Shown: positions 7,183 through 15,350, numbered from the stretch's first letter. The stretch is 39,784 bases of DNA from an uncultured Peptoniphilus sp. (GCF_946222045.1 NZ_CAMILN010000013.1:1-39784); one strand, 5' to 3'. Numbers and translations: made by a program. Notes: a model not told the origin generated them from the letters alone.

Positions 7183-8564
7183 GTTGTTCCACTTCTCGTA
7201 TCTTCTATTTCAATGCCCATGTTCTTCAACTCATCACGGATTTCATCGGCCCTAGCAAAGTCCTTGTTCTTCCTAGCCTCATTTCTTTCCTTGATAAGTT
7301 CTTCAATATCATTTGATATTTCTTCTCTTTCTTCTTCCATAATTCCAAGAACCTTAGTTAGTTTCTTTAAAAGCTCTAGGGATTTTTCTAGGATTTCTTT
7401 GGAAGAATTTTCGTCTAAGTTTAAGTTAATGTCCTTAACTAAGTCAAAGATTGCTGTAATTGCATCAGCTGTATTTAGGTCGTCTTCCATAGCTGATTCA
7501 AATTTTTCAATATGCTTGTCATAGCCCTTTAATAAGGCTTCTTCATCTTCTGTCATTTTTTCTACAGAAGTTTTTTCTATGGCATCTTCAAGCTTGTACT
7601 TTGCATTGTAAAGTCTTTTGCTTGAATTTTTTGTCTGTTCCATTACTTCTCTTGAGAAGTTAATTGGTGAACGGTATTGAGTTGTCAAAAGGAAAAATCT
7701 CAAGACTTCTAGGTCAAATTCTTGGGAGATTTCCCTAACTGTGAAGAAGTTGCCCTTAGATTTTGACATCTTCTCATTATCAACAGTTATCATTCCATTG
7801 TGAAGCCAGTAGTTGGCAAAGGGAACGTCGTTGCAAGTTTCTGATTGAGCAATTTCATTTTCATGGTGAGGGAATTGTAGGTCCTCGCCACCTGTGTGGA
7901 TGTCTATGTTGTCGCCAATAATAGTCTTGGCCATTACAGAACACTCAATGTGCCAGCCAGGTCTTCCTTCCCCCCAAGGTGCCTTCCAGAAGGGTTCTCC
8001 TTCTTTTTTATTCTTCCAAAGGGCAAAGTCTTGTGGGTTTTTCTTGTTGTCATTTACATCAACCCTGTGGCCAGAAATTAGGTCTTCAAGATTTTTTCTT
8101 GAAAGTTTTCCATAGTCCTTGGCGTGACTAATGTCAAAGTAAACATCACCATTGGACACATAAGCTGCACCCTTGTCTACAAGAGTTTGAATAAAATCAA
8201 TAATTTCATCAATGTGTTCAGTTGCCCTAGGGTTTATAGTTTCATAGTCATAAAGGTGGAGACCACCTGCATCCTTTTTAAATTCTTTTATATATCTTTC
8301 GGCAATGTCAGAAACCTTAACACCTTCATCATTTGCCTTGTTAATCATCTTGTCGTCAATATCTGTAAAGTTAACTACAAACTTAACCTTCATACCCTTG
8401 TAGTCAAAGTACCTTCTCAAGGTATCAAATACAACAAGAGGTCTTGCGTTACCAACGTGGATAAAGTTATAAACAGTTGGACCACAGTTGTAGATTCCAA
8501 CTTCGCCCTCCTTAATTGGCACAAAGTCTTCTTTTTTTCTCGTTAGAGTATTGTATAATTTCAT
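7167..8564 (-). CDS. cysS: Cysteinyl-tRNA synthetase
   Basis: A 465-residue class I tRNA synthetase that charges tRNA-Cys. It shows the HIGH-type motif HVGN in FIHVGNARP, the zinc-binding Cys in YNCGPTVYN with later ECSVM and HHENE residues, and KMSKSKGNFF. I place the start at the ATG at 8562-8564 (MKLYNTLTRKK), with AGGAGG ending 6 bases away. A longer frame reaches 8591, but that would run through the terminator at 8577-8599. It is the first gene of the operon cysS-mrnC-thyX-rlmB-yacP-zinc ribbon. I looked for a T-box leader upstream and saw none. Confidence 0.95.
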   Translation of the reverse strand: MKLYNTLTRKKEDFVPIKEGEVGIYNCGPTVYNFIHVGNARPLVVFDTLRRYFDYKGMKVKFVVNFTDIDDKMINKANDEGVKVSDIAERYIKEFKKDAGGLHLYDYETINPRATEHIDEIIDFIQTLVDKGAAYVSNGDVYFDISHAKDYGKLSRKNLEDLISGHRVDVNDNKKNPQDFALWKNKKEGEPFWKAPWGEGRPGWHIECSVMAKTIIGDNIDIHTGGEDLQFPHHENEIAQSETCNDVPFANYWLHNGMITVDNEKMSKSKGNFFTVREISQEFDLEVLRFFLLTTQYRSPINFSREVMEQTKNSSKRLYNAKYKLEDAIEKTSVEKMTEDEEALLKGYDKHIEKFESAMEDDLNTADAITAIFDLVKDINLNLDENSSKEILEKSLELLKKLTKVLGIMEEEREEISNDIEELIKERNEARKNKDFARADEIRDELKNMGIEIEDTRSGTTWKRI

Positions 8565-8576
8565 AAATCCTCCTAT

Positions 8577-8599
8577 AAAAAAACGCCTCATTTGAGACG
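8577..8599 (-). terminator. Rho-independent terminator between the Nudix gene and cysS
   Basis: CGTCTC pairs with GAGGCG (one G-U pair) around AAAT, followed by seven T, on the minus strand. It begins one base after the Nudix stop codon and ends just before the cysS ribosome site. It supports the shorter cysS start. Confidence 0.7.
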
Positions 8600-8600
8600 A

Positions 8601-9089
8601 TTATATACCTCTGAAAAATTTTTCGTAGTAATCAAGTCCAATAAAAGTTTTGTCTTTAACCATTTTTTGAATCTTTTCCACGCTGGCTATGTCAACATCC
8701 ATAACCTCTTCCTCCTGCATGACTATTTCATCAAGAGAAACATTTTTACGCACTAGAAAAATATAAAATATTGTGTTCTTTTCAGTGATTATCCTCTTTA
8801 GCTTAAGTTCATCTTCACTTATGTCAATGCCAAGCTCTTCCTTAAATTCACGTACCATGCCCTCCTTGGGAGTCTCTCTAGATATAACAGACCCACCTGC
8901 AGAGCAATACCACATGCCAGCAAAGGATTTTTTGTTAAGAGACCTTCTCTGGATAATAAAATTTCCATCATCTCTTAAAATCCAACCCTCAACTATAAGG
9001 TGGTAATCACTATTTCTAAGACGCTGTCCTTTTCTTATGACTCGTCTCTTCCATTTTCCATTTTTATCATATACATCCCAATATTCCAC
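8601..9089 (-). CDS. Nudix hydrolase
   Basis: A 162-residue Nudix-fold hydrolase. The Nudix box GX5EX7REUXEEXGU is complete (GSVISRETPKEGMVREFKEELGI), with the catalytic REFKEE acidic cluster, so it should cleave a nucleoside diphosphate linked to another group using Mg2+. The substrate is not known. The N-terminus (EYWDVYDKNG) resembles the group of isopentenyl-diphosphate isomerase-like Nudix proteins. I choose the GTG at 9087-9089 because GAGGAG lies 7 bases before it. The upstream in-frame ATG at 9102-9104 has no ribosome site and lies only about 5 bases from the predicted -10 box. The gene has its own promoter and terminator. Confidence 0.85.
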   Translation of the reverse strand: MEYWDVYDKNGKWKRRVIRKGQRLRNSDYHLIVEGWILRDDGNFIIQRRSLNKKSFAGMWYCSAGGSVISRETPKEGMVREFKEELGIDISEDELKLKRIITEKNTIFYIFLVRKNVSLDEIVMQEEEVMDVDIASVEKIQKMVKDKTFIGLDYYEKFFRGI

Positions 9090-9108
9090 GACAAAACTCC
9101 TCATAGTT

Positions 9109-9137
9109 ATTTTACACTATTTAGGCTTGTTTTTAAA
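9109..9137 (-). promoter_or_regulatory. Putative promoter of the Nudix gene
   Basis: TTTAAA (9132-9137), 17-base spacer, TAAAAT (9109-9114), read on the minus strand. It gives a very short leader that contains the GAGGAG ribosome site of the GTG start at 9089. Confidence 0.4.
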
Positions 9138-9196
9138 GATTATGAAGACTTTATTTAAGTAAAATCTGCTCTCTTATTAAGAATATTTTTGCAAAA

Positions 9197-9223
9197 TAAA
9201 AAAGTGGAATTTTTCATCCACTT
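9197..9223 (-). terminator. Rho-independent terminator after the staygreen-family gene
   Basis: AAGTGGA pairs with TCCACTT (9217-9223 with 9202-9208), followed by a T-rich tail on the minus strand. It closes the radical SAM/ECF/staygreen operon. Confidence 0.75.
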
Positions 9224-9227
9224 AATC

Positions 9228-9701
9228 TTAAATATTTTTTAAAGACTTATAATCAAATCCTCTTCTATATTCTACGAAAGTCCCATCTTCTTTATAGACA
9301 TAATCTCTTAGGGTTTTTTCTACAAGTCTTATATTAAATTTTTCATCTTTGGAATTATAAATTTCCTTTACATAAATATCTGTATCAGAAAATTTTAATT
9401 TCCTCTCAGCCTTTACCATTGCAAGAAGGGAGTTTTGTAAATGTTCTTTGAAAATAATAAATCTTGCCTTTGTTGAAAATTTTGAGTTTTCATTGTCTAA
9501 AAAACATTCAAAAACAAAGTACTCATCTTCCCAATATCCAAAAACCTCATCCTTTTCCTCGCTCATTGTAAAATCATCTAGATTACCAACTATGTCGACG
9601 AAAAGTTCTCCTGTCTCATCATCATGAGAAAGTATGTATTTCCTCTTCTTTAATTCTAAATCCTTTACACAATCTTTTTCGATAACTTTTAAATTCTTCA
9701 T
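9228..9701 (-). CDS. Staygreen-family protein (putative metal-dechelatase-like)
   Basis: This 157-residue soluble protein looks like the staygreen (SGR) family. The strand KRKYILSHDDETGELFVDI matches the family's RRYTLTHSD-TG-LFLTIG pattern. EKDEVFGYWED matches the RDEV-A-W segment, RFIIFKEHL matches RYAIFRREL, and the end VKEIYNSKDEKFN matches the HFHSSDPRYN segment. Plant SGR removes Mg from chlorophyll, and bacterial homologues have Mg-dechelating activity. The HxD pair (H26, D28) and D51 sit where conserved His/Asp residues are expected. No signal peptide is seen. It overlaps the ECF gene by 4 bases (ATGA), so it is translated with it. The metal or tetrapyrrole substrate here is unknown. 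The family call is from pattern memory and needs a profile search. Confidence 0.6.
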   Translation of the reverse strand: MKNLKVIEKDCVKDLELKKRKYILSHDDETGELFVDIVGNLDDFTMSEEKDEVFGYWEDEYFVFECFLDNENSKFSTKARFIIFKEHLQNSLLAMVKAERKLKFSDTDIYVKEIYNSKDEKFNIRLVEKTLRDYVYKEDGTFVEYRRGFDYKSLKNI

Positions 9702-10225
9702 GCCCTAACAATCCTTTTTGAAAATACTTCTAAGGTATATCTAGAAACAAGGTATCCAATTAAATATATTACAATTGTGACTATAAGAGTTGGAATAATT
9801 CCTGCTTGGACAAATCTAGATTGTGGTACAAAGATTTTTACTATGAAAAAAGAAGTCCACACTCCAAAAGCACTTTTTGTTGGTACTGAATAATATATAT
9901 TTCTGTCCTTATTATAATTTTTAAAGACTATTAAGGTTAAAATATCACTTAAGACTCCGCTCGCTAGTCCAGCCAAGGCTCCAAAGACAGAAAACCTAAG
10001 CATATAAATGGCATAGCACAAAGATATTAAGGACACAGTACCAATTTTTCTAGTTTTTAAAATTGTTGCTGTATATATAAAGGCAAAAGCTGGTGCTGTC
10101 GTAAGCACTCTTGATGATGGTATTGGTAAACTCAAGGATATTGTATAAAGAATTTTACCAACAACAATCATAATGGCCAGAGAAAGGCCCATTAAAACCC
10201 AATCTTTCACTCTAAATTTTTTCAT
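9698..10225 (-). CDS. ECF-type transporter substrate-binding (S) component-like membrane protein
   Basis: A 175-residue, very hydrophobic protein with about five or six membrane helices. Its size and shape fit an S component of an energy-coupling-factor importer, possibly the Trep_Strep/MptD-like group (stretch LTTAPAFAFIYTATILKTRKIGT and the central GALAGLASGVLSD helix). S components bind the vitamin or cofactor and use a shared EcfA/A'/T module, which is not in this window. The start codon follows the stop of the radical SAM gene with no gap (TAGATG) and the gene overlaps the staygreen gene by 4 bases. The three should therefore be made together. A tetrapyrrole substrate is suggested only by its neighbours. 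Confidence 0.6.
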   Translation of the reverse strand: MKKFRVKDWVLMGLSLAIMIVVGKILYTISLSLPIPSSRVLTTAPAFAFIYTATILKTRKIGTVSLISLCYAIYMLRFSVFGALAGLASGVLSDILTLIVFKNYNKDRNIYYSVPTKSAFGVWTSFFIVKIFVPQSRFVQAGIIPTLIVTIVIYLIGYLVSRYTLEVFSKRIVRA

Positions 10226-11209
10226 CTAATCACCTAAAACACAATAATTATCAAATTCTAAATAATCTCCAGTATTTGCAAATGCCCTGGCCCTACATCC
10301 ACCGCAAATATTATTAAAATTACAAGTTCCACACTTTCCTTTATAAGATGAAGGATCCCTAAGTTTTTTAAAAACCTCGCTATTATTCCAAATGTTATAA
10401 AAAGAATCTTCTTTTACATTGCCAGCCTCTACTTCTGCATAGGGACAAATATTTACCCTGCCATCGTAGACCAAGCTGCAATAACTTGTACCTGCTATGC
10501 ATGCCTTTTTAACTCTTGGGTCTAAATTTAATTTTTTGGCCAAGACAGTTGATTGGGGTGCACAAGTTGGCTTTATAAATAAGTCTGACTCATACTCCAA
10601 AACTTTTTTAATAGCTTCTGTGTACTCTTCCTTTGTTAGGTAGACATTTTCTAAGTTTTTTCCTCTGCCTGTCATTACCAAGAATAGAACATGGACTGAA
10701 GATGCTCCTAAGTCACTTGCAAAGTCCAAAAGACTTTCTATTTCTTTTAAATTAATTTTAGAGATAGTAGTGTTAATCTGAAACTTAACATCATTTTCCT
10801 TTAAAATCTCTATCCCCCTCATGGTTTCATCAAAGGCTCCCTCATACCCCCTAAAGGAATCATGAACATTTTTGTCCCTTGAGTCTATAGAAATAGCAAC
10901 TGACCAAATATATTTTTTTATAAGTCCTATGTTGTCTTCATTTATGAGGGTCCCATTAGTGCCCAGACAAGTATAAAGTCCTAGGCTAGAAGCAAATTCT
11001 GCCAGTTCAAAAATATCCTCCCTCATTAGGGGTTCTCCACCACTTAATTTGAGCATGTTAAAGCGAGCTTTTTTTATATCCCTAAAGACTTCCTTTGCCT
11101 CTTCAGTAGATAACTCATCTGACAAGTCCACATCTTCTTTAGAATTCCTATAGCAGTGTTCACAGTAGAGGTTGCATTTTTTTGTAACATTATAAGATAC
11201 AATTTTCAT
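10226..11209 (-). CDS. Radical SAM/SPASM enzyme of the AhbC/AhbD/NirJ-like group
   Basis: A 327-residue radical SAM protein. The SAM-binding 4Fe-4S cluster is CX3CX2C (C12, C16, C19), followed by the SAM site LSGGEPLMRED. The C-terminal SPASM region has KKACIAGTSYC and then CGTC-X5-CGGC (C293, C296, C302, C305) and C323. The ending CGGCRARAFANTGDYLEFDNYC, the 'KPTCAPQ' segment and GNVKEDSFYNIWNNSEVFKKLRDP strongly resemble the enzymes that modify sirohaem-derived tetrapyrroles (AhbC deacetylase, AhbD decarboxylase, NirJ). Related peptide-modifying SPASM enzymes remain possible, but no precursor peptide gene is seen. It is the first gene of a three-gene operon with the ECF and staygreen genes. 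It has AGGAGG upstream and lies 72 bases after catalase, beyond a terminator. Confidence 0.72.
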   Translation of the reverse strand: MKIVSYNVTKKCNLYCEHCYRNSKEDVDLSDELSTEEAKEVFRDIKKARFNMLKLSGGEPLMREDIFELAEFASSLGLYTCLGTNGTLINEDNIGLIKKYIWSVAISIDSRDKNVHDSFRGYEGAFDETMRGIEILKENDVKFQINTTISKINLKEIESLLDFASDLGASSVHVLFLVMTGRGKNLENVYLTKEEYTEAIKKVLEYESDLFIKPTCAPQSTVLAKKLNLDPRVKKACIAGTSYCSLVYDGRVNICPYAEVEAGNVKEDSFYNIWNNSEVFKKLRDPSSYKGKCGTCNFNNICGGCRARAFANTGDYLEFDNYCVLGD

Positions 11210-11226
11210 TTTTCCTATAACCTCCT

Positions 11227-11257
11227 AAAGAAATTGCCTCATAAAAGAGGCAATTTC
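11227..11257 (-). terminator. Strong stem-loop between catalase and the radical SAM gene
   Basis: An 11-bp perfect stem (11230-11240 with 11247-11257) with a 6-base loop, followed on the minus strand by TTT that runs into the AGGAGG of the next gene. It should end most catalase transcripts. Because no other promoter is obvious between the two genes, leaky read-through may feed the radical SAM operon. Confidence 0.7.
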
Positions 11258-11281
11258 AATATTATTTAATTTGTTTTCTTA

Positions 11282-13003
11282 TCAAAGTAGATATGGGTCA
11301 TCTTCCCAAGCAATTAATGTTGTTGGGTCTTCGGCATTTGTATCTCTGCCTTCAGGTGGAAGGTCTTTTGCAGATTCTGGTTCAGCAGGATCTGTTGGAT
11401 AATTTAGGTCAGCATCTCTTGCATTTAATTTTTCCCATTCTTCACGAGATTTTGGCGCCTTCATTTCTAGATCAACTGTATCTATGTCAATACCAAGTGC
11501 CTTTGCAACTCCCTTTCCATATTCTGGGTCAGCTGCATAGCAGTTTCTAATATATCTGTGCTTGATTTGCATAGTTGAGTCGCCCATATTTCTTGCAGTA
11601 TTTTCAAATAAAACTAATTTTTGCTCATCAGTCATCCTGTTGAAAAGCATACCTGGTTGAGTGAAGTAGTCGCTATCGTCTGCCCTGTAGTCATATCTCT
11701 TAGTTTCTCCACCCTTGTCATGTGGTATTTCTAGATCTGGATGATCTTGCCAGCCACCGTAAGAGTTTGGTCTATAGTGGAGTTCTGCGCCCTTGTTGCC
11801 GTCTACTCTCATTTGTCCATCTCTGTGGTAGTCATGAGGATTCTTCACACCTTGTGGTGAGTTAACTGGAATTTGGTGGTGGTTAACTCCAAGTCTATAT
11901 CTTTGAGCATCTGAATAGAAGAAGGCCCTTGCTTGAAGAACTCTGTCTGGTGAAAGTGCGATTCCTGGCACAATATTTGCTGGTGAAAAGGCAACTTGTT
12001 CAACATCTTGGAAGAAATTGTCTGGATATTTATTTAAAACATATTCTCCTACAGGAATTAGTGGATAGTCTTCCTTTAGCCACATCTTTGTTAGGTCGAA
12101 AGGATTTGTTGGGTGCTTTTCAGCTTGTTCTTCTGTCATAACTTGGATGTACATCTTCCATTTTGGATAGTTTCCATTTTCAATAGCTTCATATAAGTCA
12201 CGTCCAGAAGATTCCCTGTCCTTACCATTTACCATTTCAGCTTCTTGGTCAGTGTAGTTTAGGATACCTTGTTGGCTTCTAAAGTGGAACTTAACCCAAA
12301 CTCTTGTGCCTTCTTCGTTATACATGGAGTAAGTGTGTGAACCAAATCCGTGCATATACCTAAAGGAAGAAGGGATTCCCCTGTCACTATTTATTATAGT
12401 CGTTTGTAGTAGTGATTCTGGTAGTGATGACCAGTAGTCAAAGTTTGTATTAGGAGATCTAAGGTGAGACTTAGGGTCTCTCTTAACTGCGTGGTTTAAA
12501 TCGATAAACTTCATTGGGTCTCTAAAGAAGAAGACAGGTGTGTTGTTACCAACTACGTCCCAGTTACCATCTTCTGTATAAAATCTAACTGCAAAACCAC
12601 GAATGTCACGTTCTGCATCAGCTGCACCACGTTCACCAGCAACAGTTGACATTCTTGAGAAGACCTTGCACTTGTTTCCAACCTTGCTAAAAATTTTGGC
12701 CTTAGTGTATTTTGTGATGTCATGAGTTACTGTGAATTCACCCCAGGCACCCCAGCCCTTGGCGTGCATCCTTCTTTCAGGAATAACTTCCCTGTTGAAG
12801 TGAGCATGCTTTTCAAATAACCAAAGGTCTTGGACTGAAAGGTGACCATCCATACCTGCAGTCATGGAGTCTTCATCGTTGTCGACTAATTGTCCACCTG
12901 CACGTCTTAATTCTGGATCATCAACATCTTGATTCCTACTAGGTATTGGGTCCCCTGATTTATTTTTTGCTGTTGGGTCCATTTTTTTCTTGTCGTCTGC
13001 CAT
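11282..13003 (-). CDS. katA: Haem catalase
   Basis: A 573-residue monofunctional haem catalase, which turns hydrogen peroxide into water and oxygen. The distal His is H80 in RRMHAKGWGAWGEF and the distal Asn is in WDVVGNNTPVFFF (around 153). The haem-ligand Tyr is Y363 in RAFFY, with R359 four residues before it. The MHAKGWGAWG sequence departs slightly from the common VHAKGSGA-G, and an acidic, low-complexity N-terminus (1-50) precedes the barrel. No signal peptide is seen, so it should be cytosolic. It is divergent from the BCCT transporter. For a fermenting anaerobe this implies oxygen contact and a need for haem, which the downstream tetrapyrrole-type genes might help supply (inference). 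Confidence 0.95.
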   Translation of the reverse strand: MADDKKKMDPTAKNKSGDPIPSRNQDVDDPELRRAGGQLVDNDEDSMTAGMDGHLSVQDLWLFEKHAHFNREVIPERRMHAKGWGAWGEFTVTHDITKYTKAKIFSKVGNKCKVFSRMSTVAGERGAADAERDIRGFAVRFYTEDGNWDVVGNNTPVFFFRDPMKFIDLNHAVKRDPKSHLRSPNTNFDYWSSLPESLLQTTIINSDRGIPSSFRYMHGFGSHTYSMYNEEGTRVWVKFHFRSQQGILNYTDQEAEMVNGKDRESSGRDLYEAIENGNYPKWKMYIQVMTEEQAEKHPTNPFDLTKMWLKEDYPLIPVGEYVLNKYPDNFFQDVEQVAFSPANIVPGIALSPDRVLQARAFFYSDAQRYRLGVNHHQIPVNSPQGVKNPHDYHRDGQMRVDGNKGAELHYRPNSYGGWQDHPDLEIPHDKGGETKRYDYRADDSDYFTQPGMLFNRMTDEQKLVLFENTARNMGDSTMQIKHRYIRNCYAADPEYGKGVAKALGIDIDTVDLEMKAPKSREEWEKLNARDADLNYPTDPAEPESAKDLPPEGRDTNAEDPTTLIAWEDDPYLL

Positions 13004-13092
13004 TATTTACCTCCTTAAAAGTTAAAAGTTTAAGTACTTATTCAGTTAACACTTACCCAATTTTATCTTCTCTATTCTATTAAGTAAGTAGT

Positions 13093-13114
13093 AAATTTTA
13101 TTTATATAAAATTT
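13093..13114. promoter_or_regulatory. AT-only inverted repeat between katA and the BCCT gene
   Basis: AAATTTTAT (13093-13101) and ATAAAATTT (13106-13114) are perfect 9-base arms around TTAT, midway between the divergent genes and just upstream of the BCCT -35 box. It could be an operator, for example for a PerR-like regulator, but its base composition makes chance plausible. Confidence 0.35.
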
Positions 13115-13130
13115 TTAAAAAAACTCATTT

Positions 13131-13158
13131 TTGACAAAGCACAAGATTTTCCTATAGA
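13131..13158 (+). promoter_or_regulatory. Promoter of the BCCT transporter gene
   Basis: TTGACA (13131-13136), 16-base spacer, TATAGA (13153-13158), about 40 bases before the ATG. An AAAGGAG ribosome site follows. Confidence 0.6.
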
Positions 13159-13197
13159 CTATTAAGGTATGAAAATTTTTAGAAAAGGAGAATTAAT

Positions 13198-14751
13198 ATG
13201 AAAAAAGAAATTTTAAAAGAACACTTTGTATATTTTTTGTCCTTAGGATTATTATCTGTACTTGTTTTACTTGGAATTATAATACCAGAACCTTTCCAAA
13301 GACTAACAGAATTTTTAAGAGATAAGATCACTGTAAATTTTGGTTGGTTTTATCTTTTATTGGTGACTGGAATTTTGATCTTCTGTGTCTTCTTAATCCT
13401 AAGTCCCATAGGACAAATTAGGTTGGGAAGCCCTAAGTCTGAACCAGAGCACGACTCCATGTCTTGGATTGCCATGATGTTTTCAGCAGGAATGGGAATC
13501 GGCCTTGTCTTTTACGGAGCAGCCGAGCCCCTAAGTCACTTCGCAGTGATGACACCTCTTGCACCAAAGGGAAGTCAAGAAGCCTTAGCCGATGCCTTTA
13601 GGTTTACCTTCTTCCATTGGGGAATCCATGCCTGGGCAGTCTATGCCATAGTTGGTCTGGCTCTTGCCTACTTTGGCTTTAGGAAGCAAGAAAAATATCT
13701 ACTCTCAGTTACACTTAAACCCCTCCTTGGAGACCGTGCCAATGGATGGATAGGTCAGATGATTGACACTATAACAATTGTAGCTACAGTAATAGGTGTT
13801 GCCACAACCCTTGGCTTTGGAGCTATGCAAATTAATGGTGGTCTATCCTATCTTTTTGGCATTCCAAATAATATTGTGACTCAAACAATAATAATTGTGA
13901 TAACAACGGCCCTCTTCGTAATGTCTGCCATGTCAGGCCTTGGCAAGGGAGTTAAAATTCTTTCTAATGTCAACTTGATCTTGGCCATAGGACTTCTTGC
14001 AGTTGCCATAGTTGTTGGACCAACAGTAAGGATCTTTGACAATATGACAGATTCAATTGGAGCCTACCTTCAAAACTTTTTTAGGATGAGCTTTAGGTCA
14101 GCTGCCTTTGATGGGACTAAGCGTGGCTGGATAAATTCTTGGACAATTTTCTATTGGGCTTGGTGGATCTCATGGTCACCCTTTGTTGGAGTTTTCATTG
14201 CGAGAATTTCTAAAGGAAGAACAATTCGTGAATTCTTGACAGTTGTCCTTCTAATTCCAACTCTACTTAGTATCCTTTGGTTCTCAACCTTTGGAACTCT
14301 TTCAACCAGCTTGCAGGATGCGGGGATAAATCTTTCAGAATTTGCCACAGAGGAAGTTCTCTTTGCAACCTTTAATAATTATCTTGGAGGAAACATCCTA
14401 TCCTTCATAGCAATAATTTTGGTCTCAACATTTTTTATAACTTCAGCAGACTCTGCCACTTATGTCTTGGCAATGCTGTCTGAAAATGGAAACCTCCTTC
14501 CATCAAATAGGAAGAAGGTTATTTGGGGAATACTTCTTTCAGCAATAGCCATTGTTTTATTATTTTCCGGTGGCCTTGCAGCCCTTGAAAATACACTTAT
14601 AATTGTTGCCCTTCCCTTCTCAGTGGTTATGATCTTTGTTATGATTTCCCTATTAAGGGAGTTAAACCACGAGAAGAAGAAAATGGGACTAAAGATAAGG
14701 CCAGAGAGATTGCCAGAAGAAGACGAACCCTTCAAATCCTATGATGATTGA
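13198..14751 (+). CDS. BCCT-family transporter (betaine/carnitine/choline type)
   Basis: A 517-residue membrane transporter with about 12 helices. It carries the family signature around the fourth quarter of the fold: WTIFYWAWWISWSPFVG, whose tryptophans form the aromatic box that binds quaternary ammonium groups. The stretch MSWIAMMFSAGMGIGLVFYGAAEP is also typical, and its glycine-rich GMGIGL segment is the usual substrate/Na+ region. It should import a compound such as glycine betaine, carnitine or choline using Na+ or H+. I cannot say which, because no metabolic partner gene is adjacent. The short C-terminal tail is not the long osmosensory tail of BetP. It has its own promoter and terminator and is transcribed away from katA. 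Confidence 0.93.
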   Translation: MKKEILKEHFVYFLSLGLLSVLVLLGIIIPEPFQRLTEFLRDKITVNFGWFYLLLVTGILIFCVFLILSPIGQIRLGSPKSEPEHDSMSWIAMMFSAGMGIGLVFYGAAEPLSHFAVMTPLAPKGSQEALADAFRFTFFHWGIHAWAVYAIVGLALAYFGFRKQEKYLLSVTLKPLLGDRANGWIGQMIDTITIVATVIGVATTLGFGAMQINGGLSYLFGIPNNIVTQTIIIVITTALFVMSAMSGLGKGVKILSNVNLILAIGLLAVAIVVGPTVRIFDNMTDSIGAYLQNFFRMSFRSAAFDGTKRGWINSWTIFYWAWWISWSPFVGVFIARISKGRTIREFLTVVLLIPTLLSILWFSTFGTLSTSLQDAGINLSEFATEEVLFATFNNYLGGNILSFIAIILVSTFFITSADSATYVLAMLSENGNLLPSNRKKVIWGILLSAIAIVLLFSGGLAALENTLIIVALPFSVVMIFVMISLLRELNHEKKKMGLKIRPERLPEEDEPFKSYDD

Positions 14752-14760
14752 TATTTTATC

Positions 14761-14795
14761 AAGAAGACTTGGATATTTTCTAAGTCTTCTTTCTT
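14761..14795 (+). terminator. Rho-independent terminator after the BCCT gene
   Basis: A 10-bp perfect stem (14761-14770 with 14782-14791) followed by a short T-rich tail. The next gene starts 37 bases later. Confidence 0.7.
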
Positions 14796-14827
14796 ATGTT
14801 ATAATAAATTTAAGGAAGTGATTGTTT

Positions 14828-15334
14828 ATGAATCCCGAATTGGTAACCTTATTACTATTTATTCTTGGGTTTATTATATTTAATTTCTTAACAGAAAGAG
14901 AAAATATCAATTCTAATTACAGGTCAAAAATACTTAAAAATATAGACTTTGTGACCTTTGTTTTGGCCTTTTGTTTTGATAAGTCCTATTTATTAATTTT
15001 AACACTTATATTATTTATGATTTTTTATTATTTTTACGATGAAGAAAAAAAGAGCGATAAGGGAATTTTTCTATACATGATATCTTCCATTGTATTAACT
15101 CCAATGGTATTTTTAATTCCAGATAAATACCACCTGGAATTTGCAAATTTATTTTCTCCAAACATTTATATGTATTTAATTCTTTTAACTAGCTTAGTAT
15201 TCTTTGTAATGAATATATATAATTTTAAACAAATTACAACTTATTCAAAAAACAAGTTATTCACATTTATATTTTTACAATCATTAGTTTATATTGAATA
15301 TTTTTATTTAGTGTATTTCTTCATATTCAAATAA
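14828..15334 (+). CDS. Small polytopic membrane protein of unknown function
   Basis: A 168-residue, strongly hydrophobic protein with about five or six predicted helices (near 5-20, 40-68, 80-97, 110-130 and 143-165). Charged loops between them include NSNYRSK and DEEKKSDK. I do not recognise the family. The ATG at 14828-14830 is chosen because GGAAGTG lies 7 bases before it. A TTG two codons upstream leaves almost no spacing. A TATAAT-like box (TTATAATAAA) precedes it after the BCCT terminator, so it may have its own promoter. It is convergent with the DUF2207 gene. Confidence 0.65.
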   Translation: MNPELVTLLLFILGFIIFNFLTERENINSNYRSKILKNIDFVTFVLAFCFDKSYLLILTLILFMIFYYFYDEEKKSDKGIFLYMISSIVLTPMVFLIPDKYHLEFANLFSPNIYMYLILLTSLVFFVMNIYNFKQITTYSKNKLFTFIFLQSLVYIEYFYLVYFFIFK

Positions 15335-15350
15335 ATAATATTTTACAAGC

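Noticed and set aside
8124..8546. A 140-codon plus-strand frame inside cysS
   Set aside because: It lies wholly opposite the conserved cysS gene, has no ribosome site, and its sequence is an antisense shadow.
8565..8591. Upstream start of cysS adding nine residues
   Set aside because: The added codons overlap the terminator stem, and the AGGAGG site belongs to the later ATG.
8565..8600. T-box or other leader in front of cysS
   Set aside because: Only a short terminator of the Nudix gene fits between the genes. There is no specifier loop or T-box sequence, and too little space.
9090..9104. ATG start for the Nudix gene
   Set aside because: No ribosome site precedes it, whereas GAGGAG lies after it at the right distance from the GTG at 9089.
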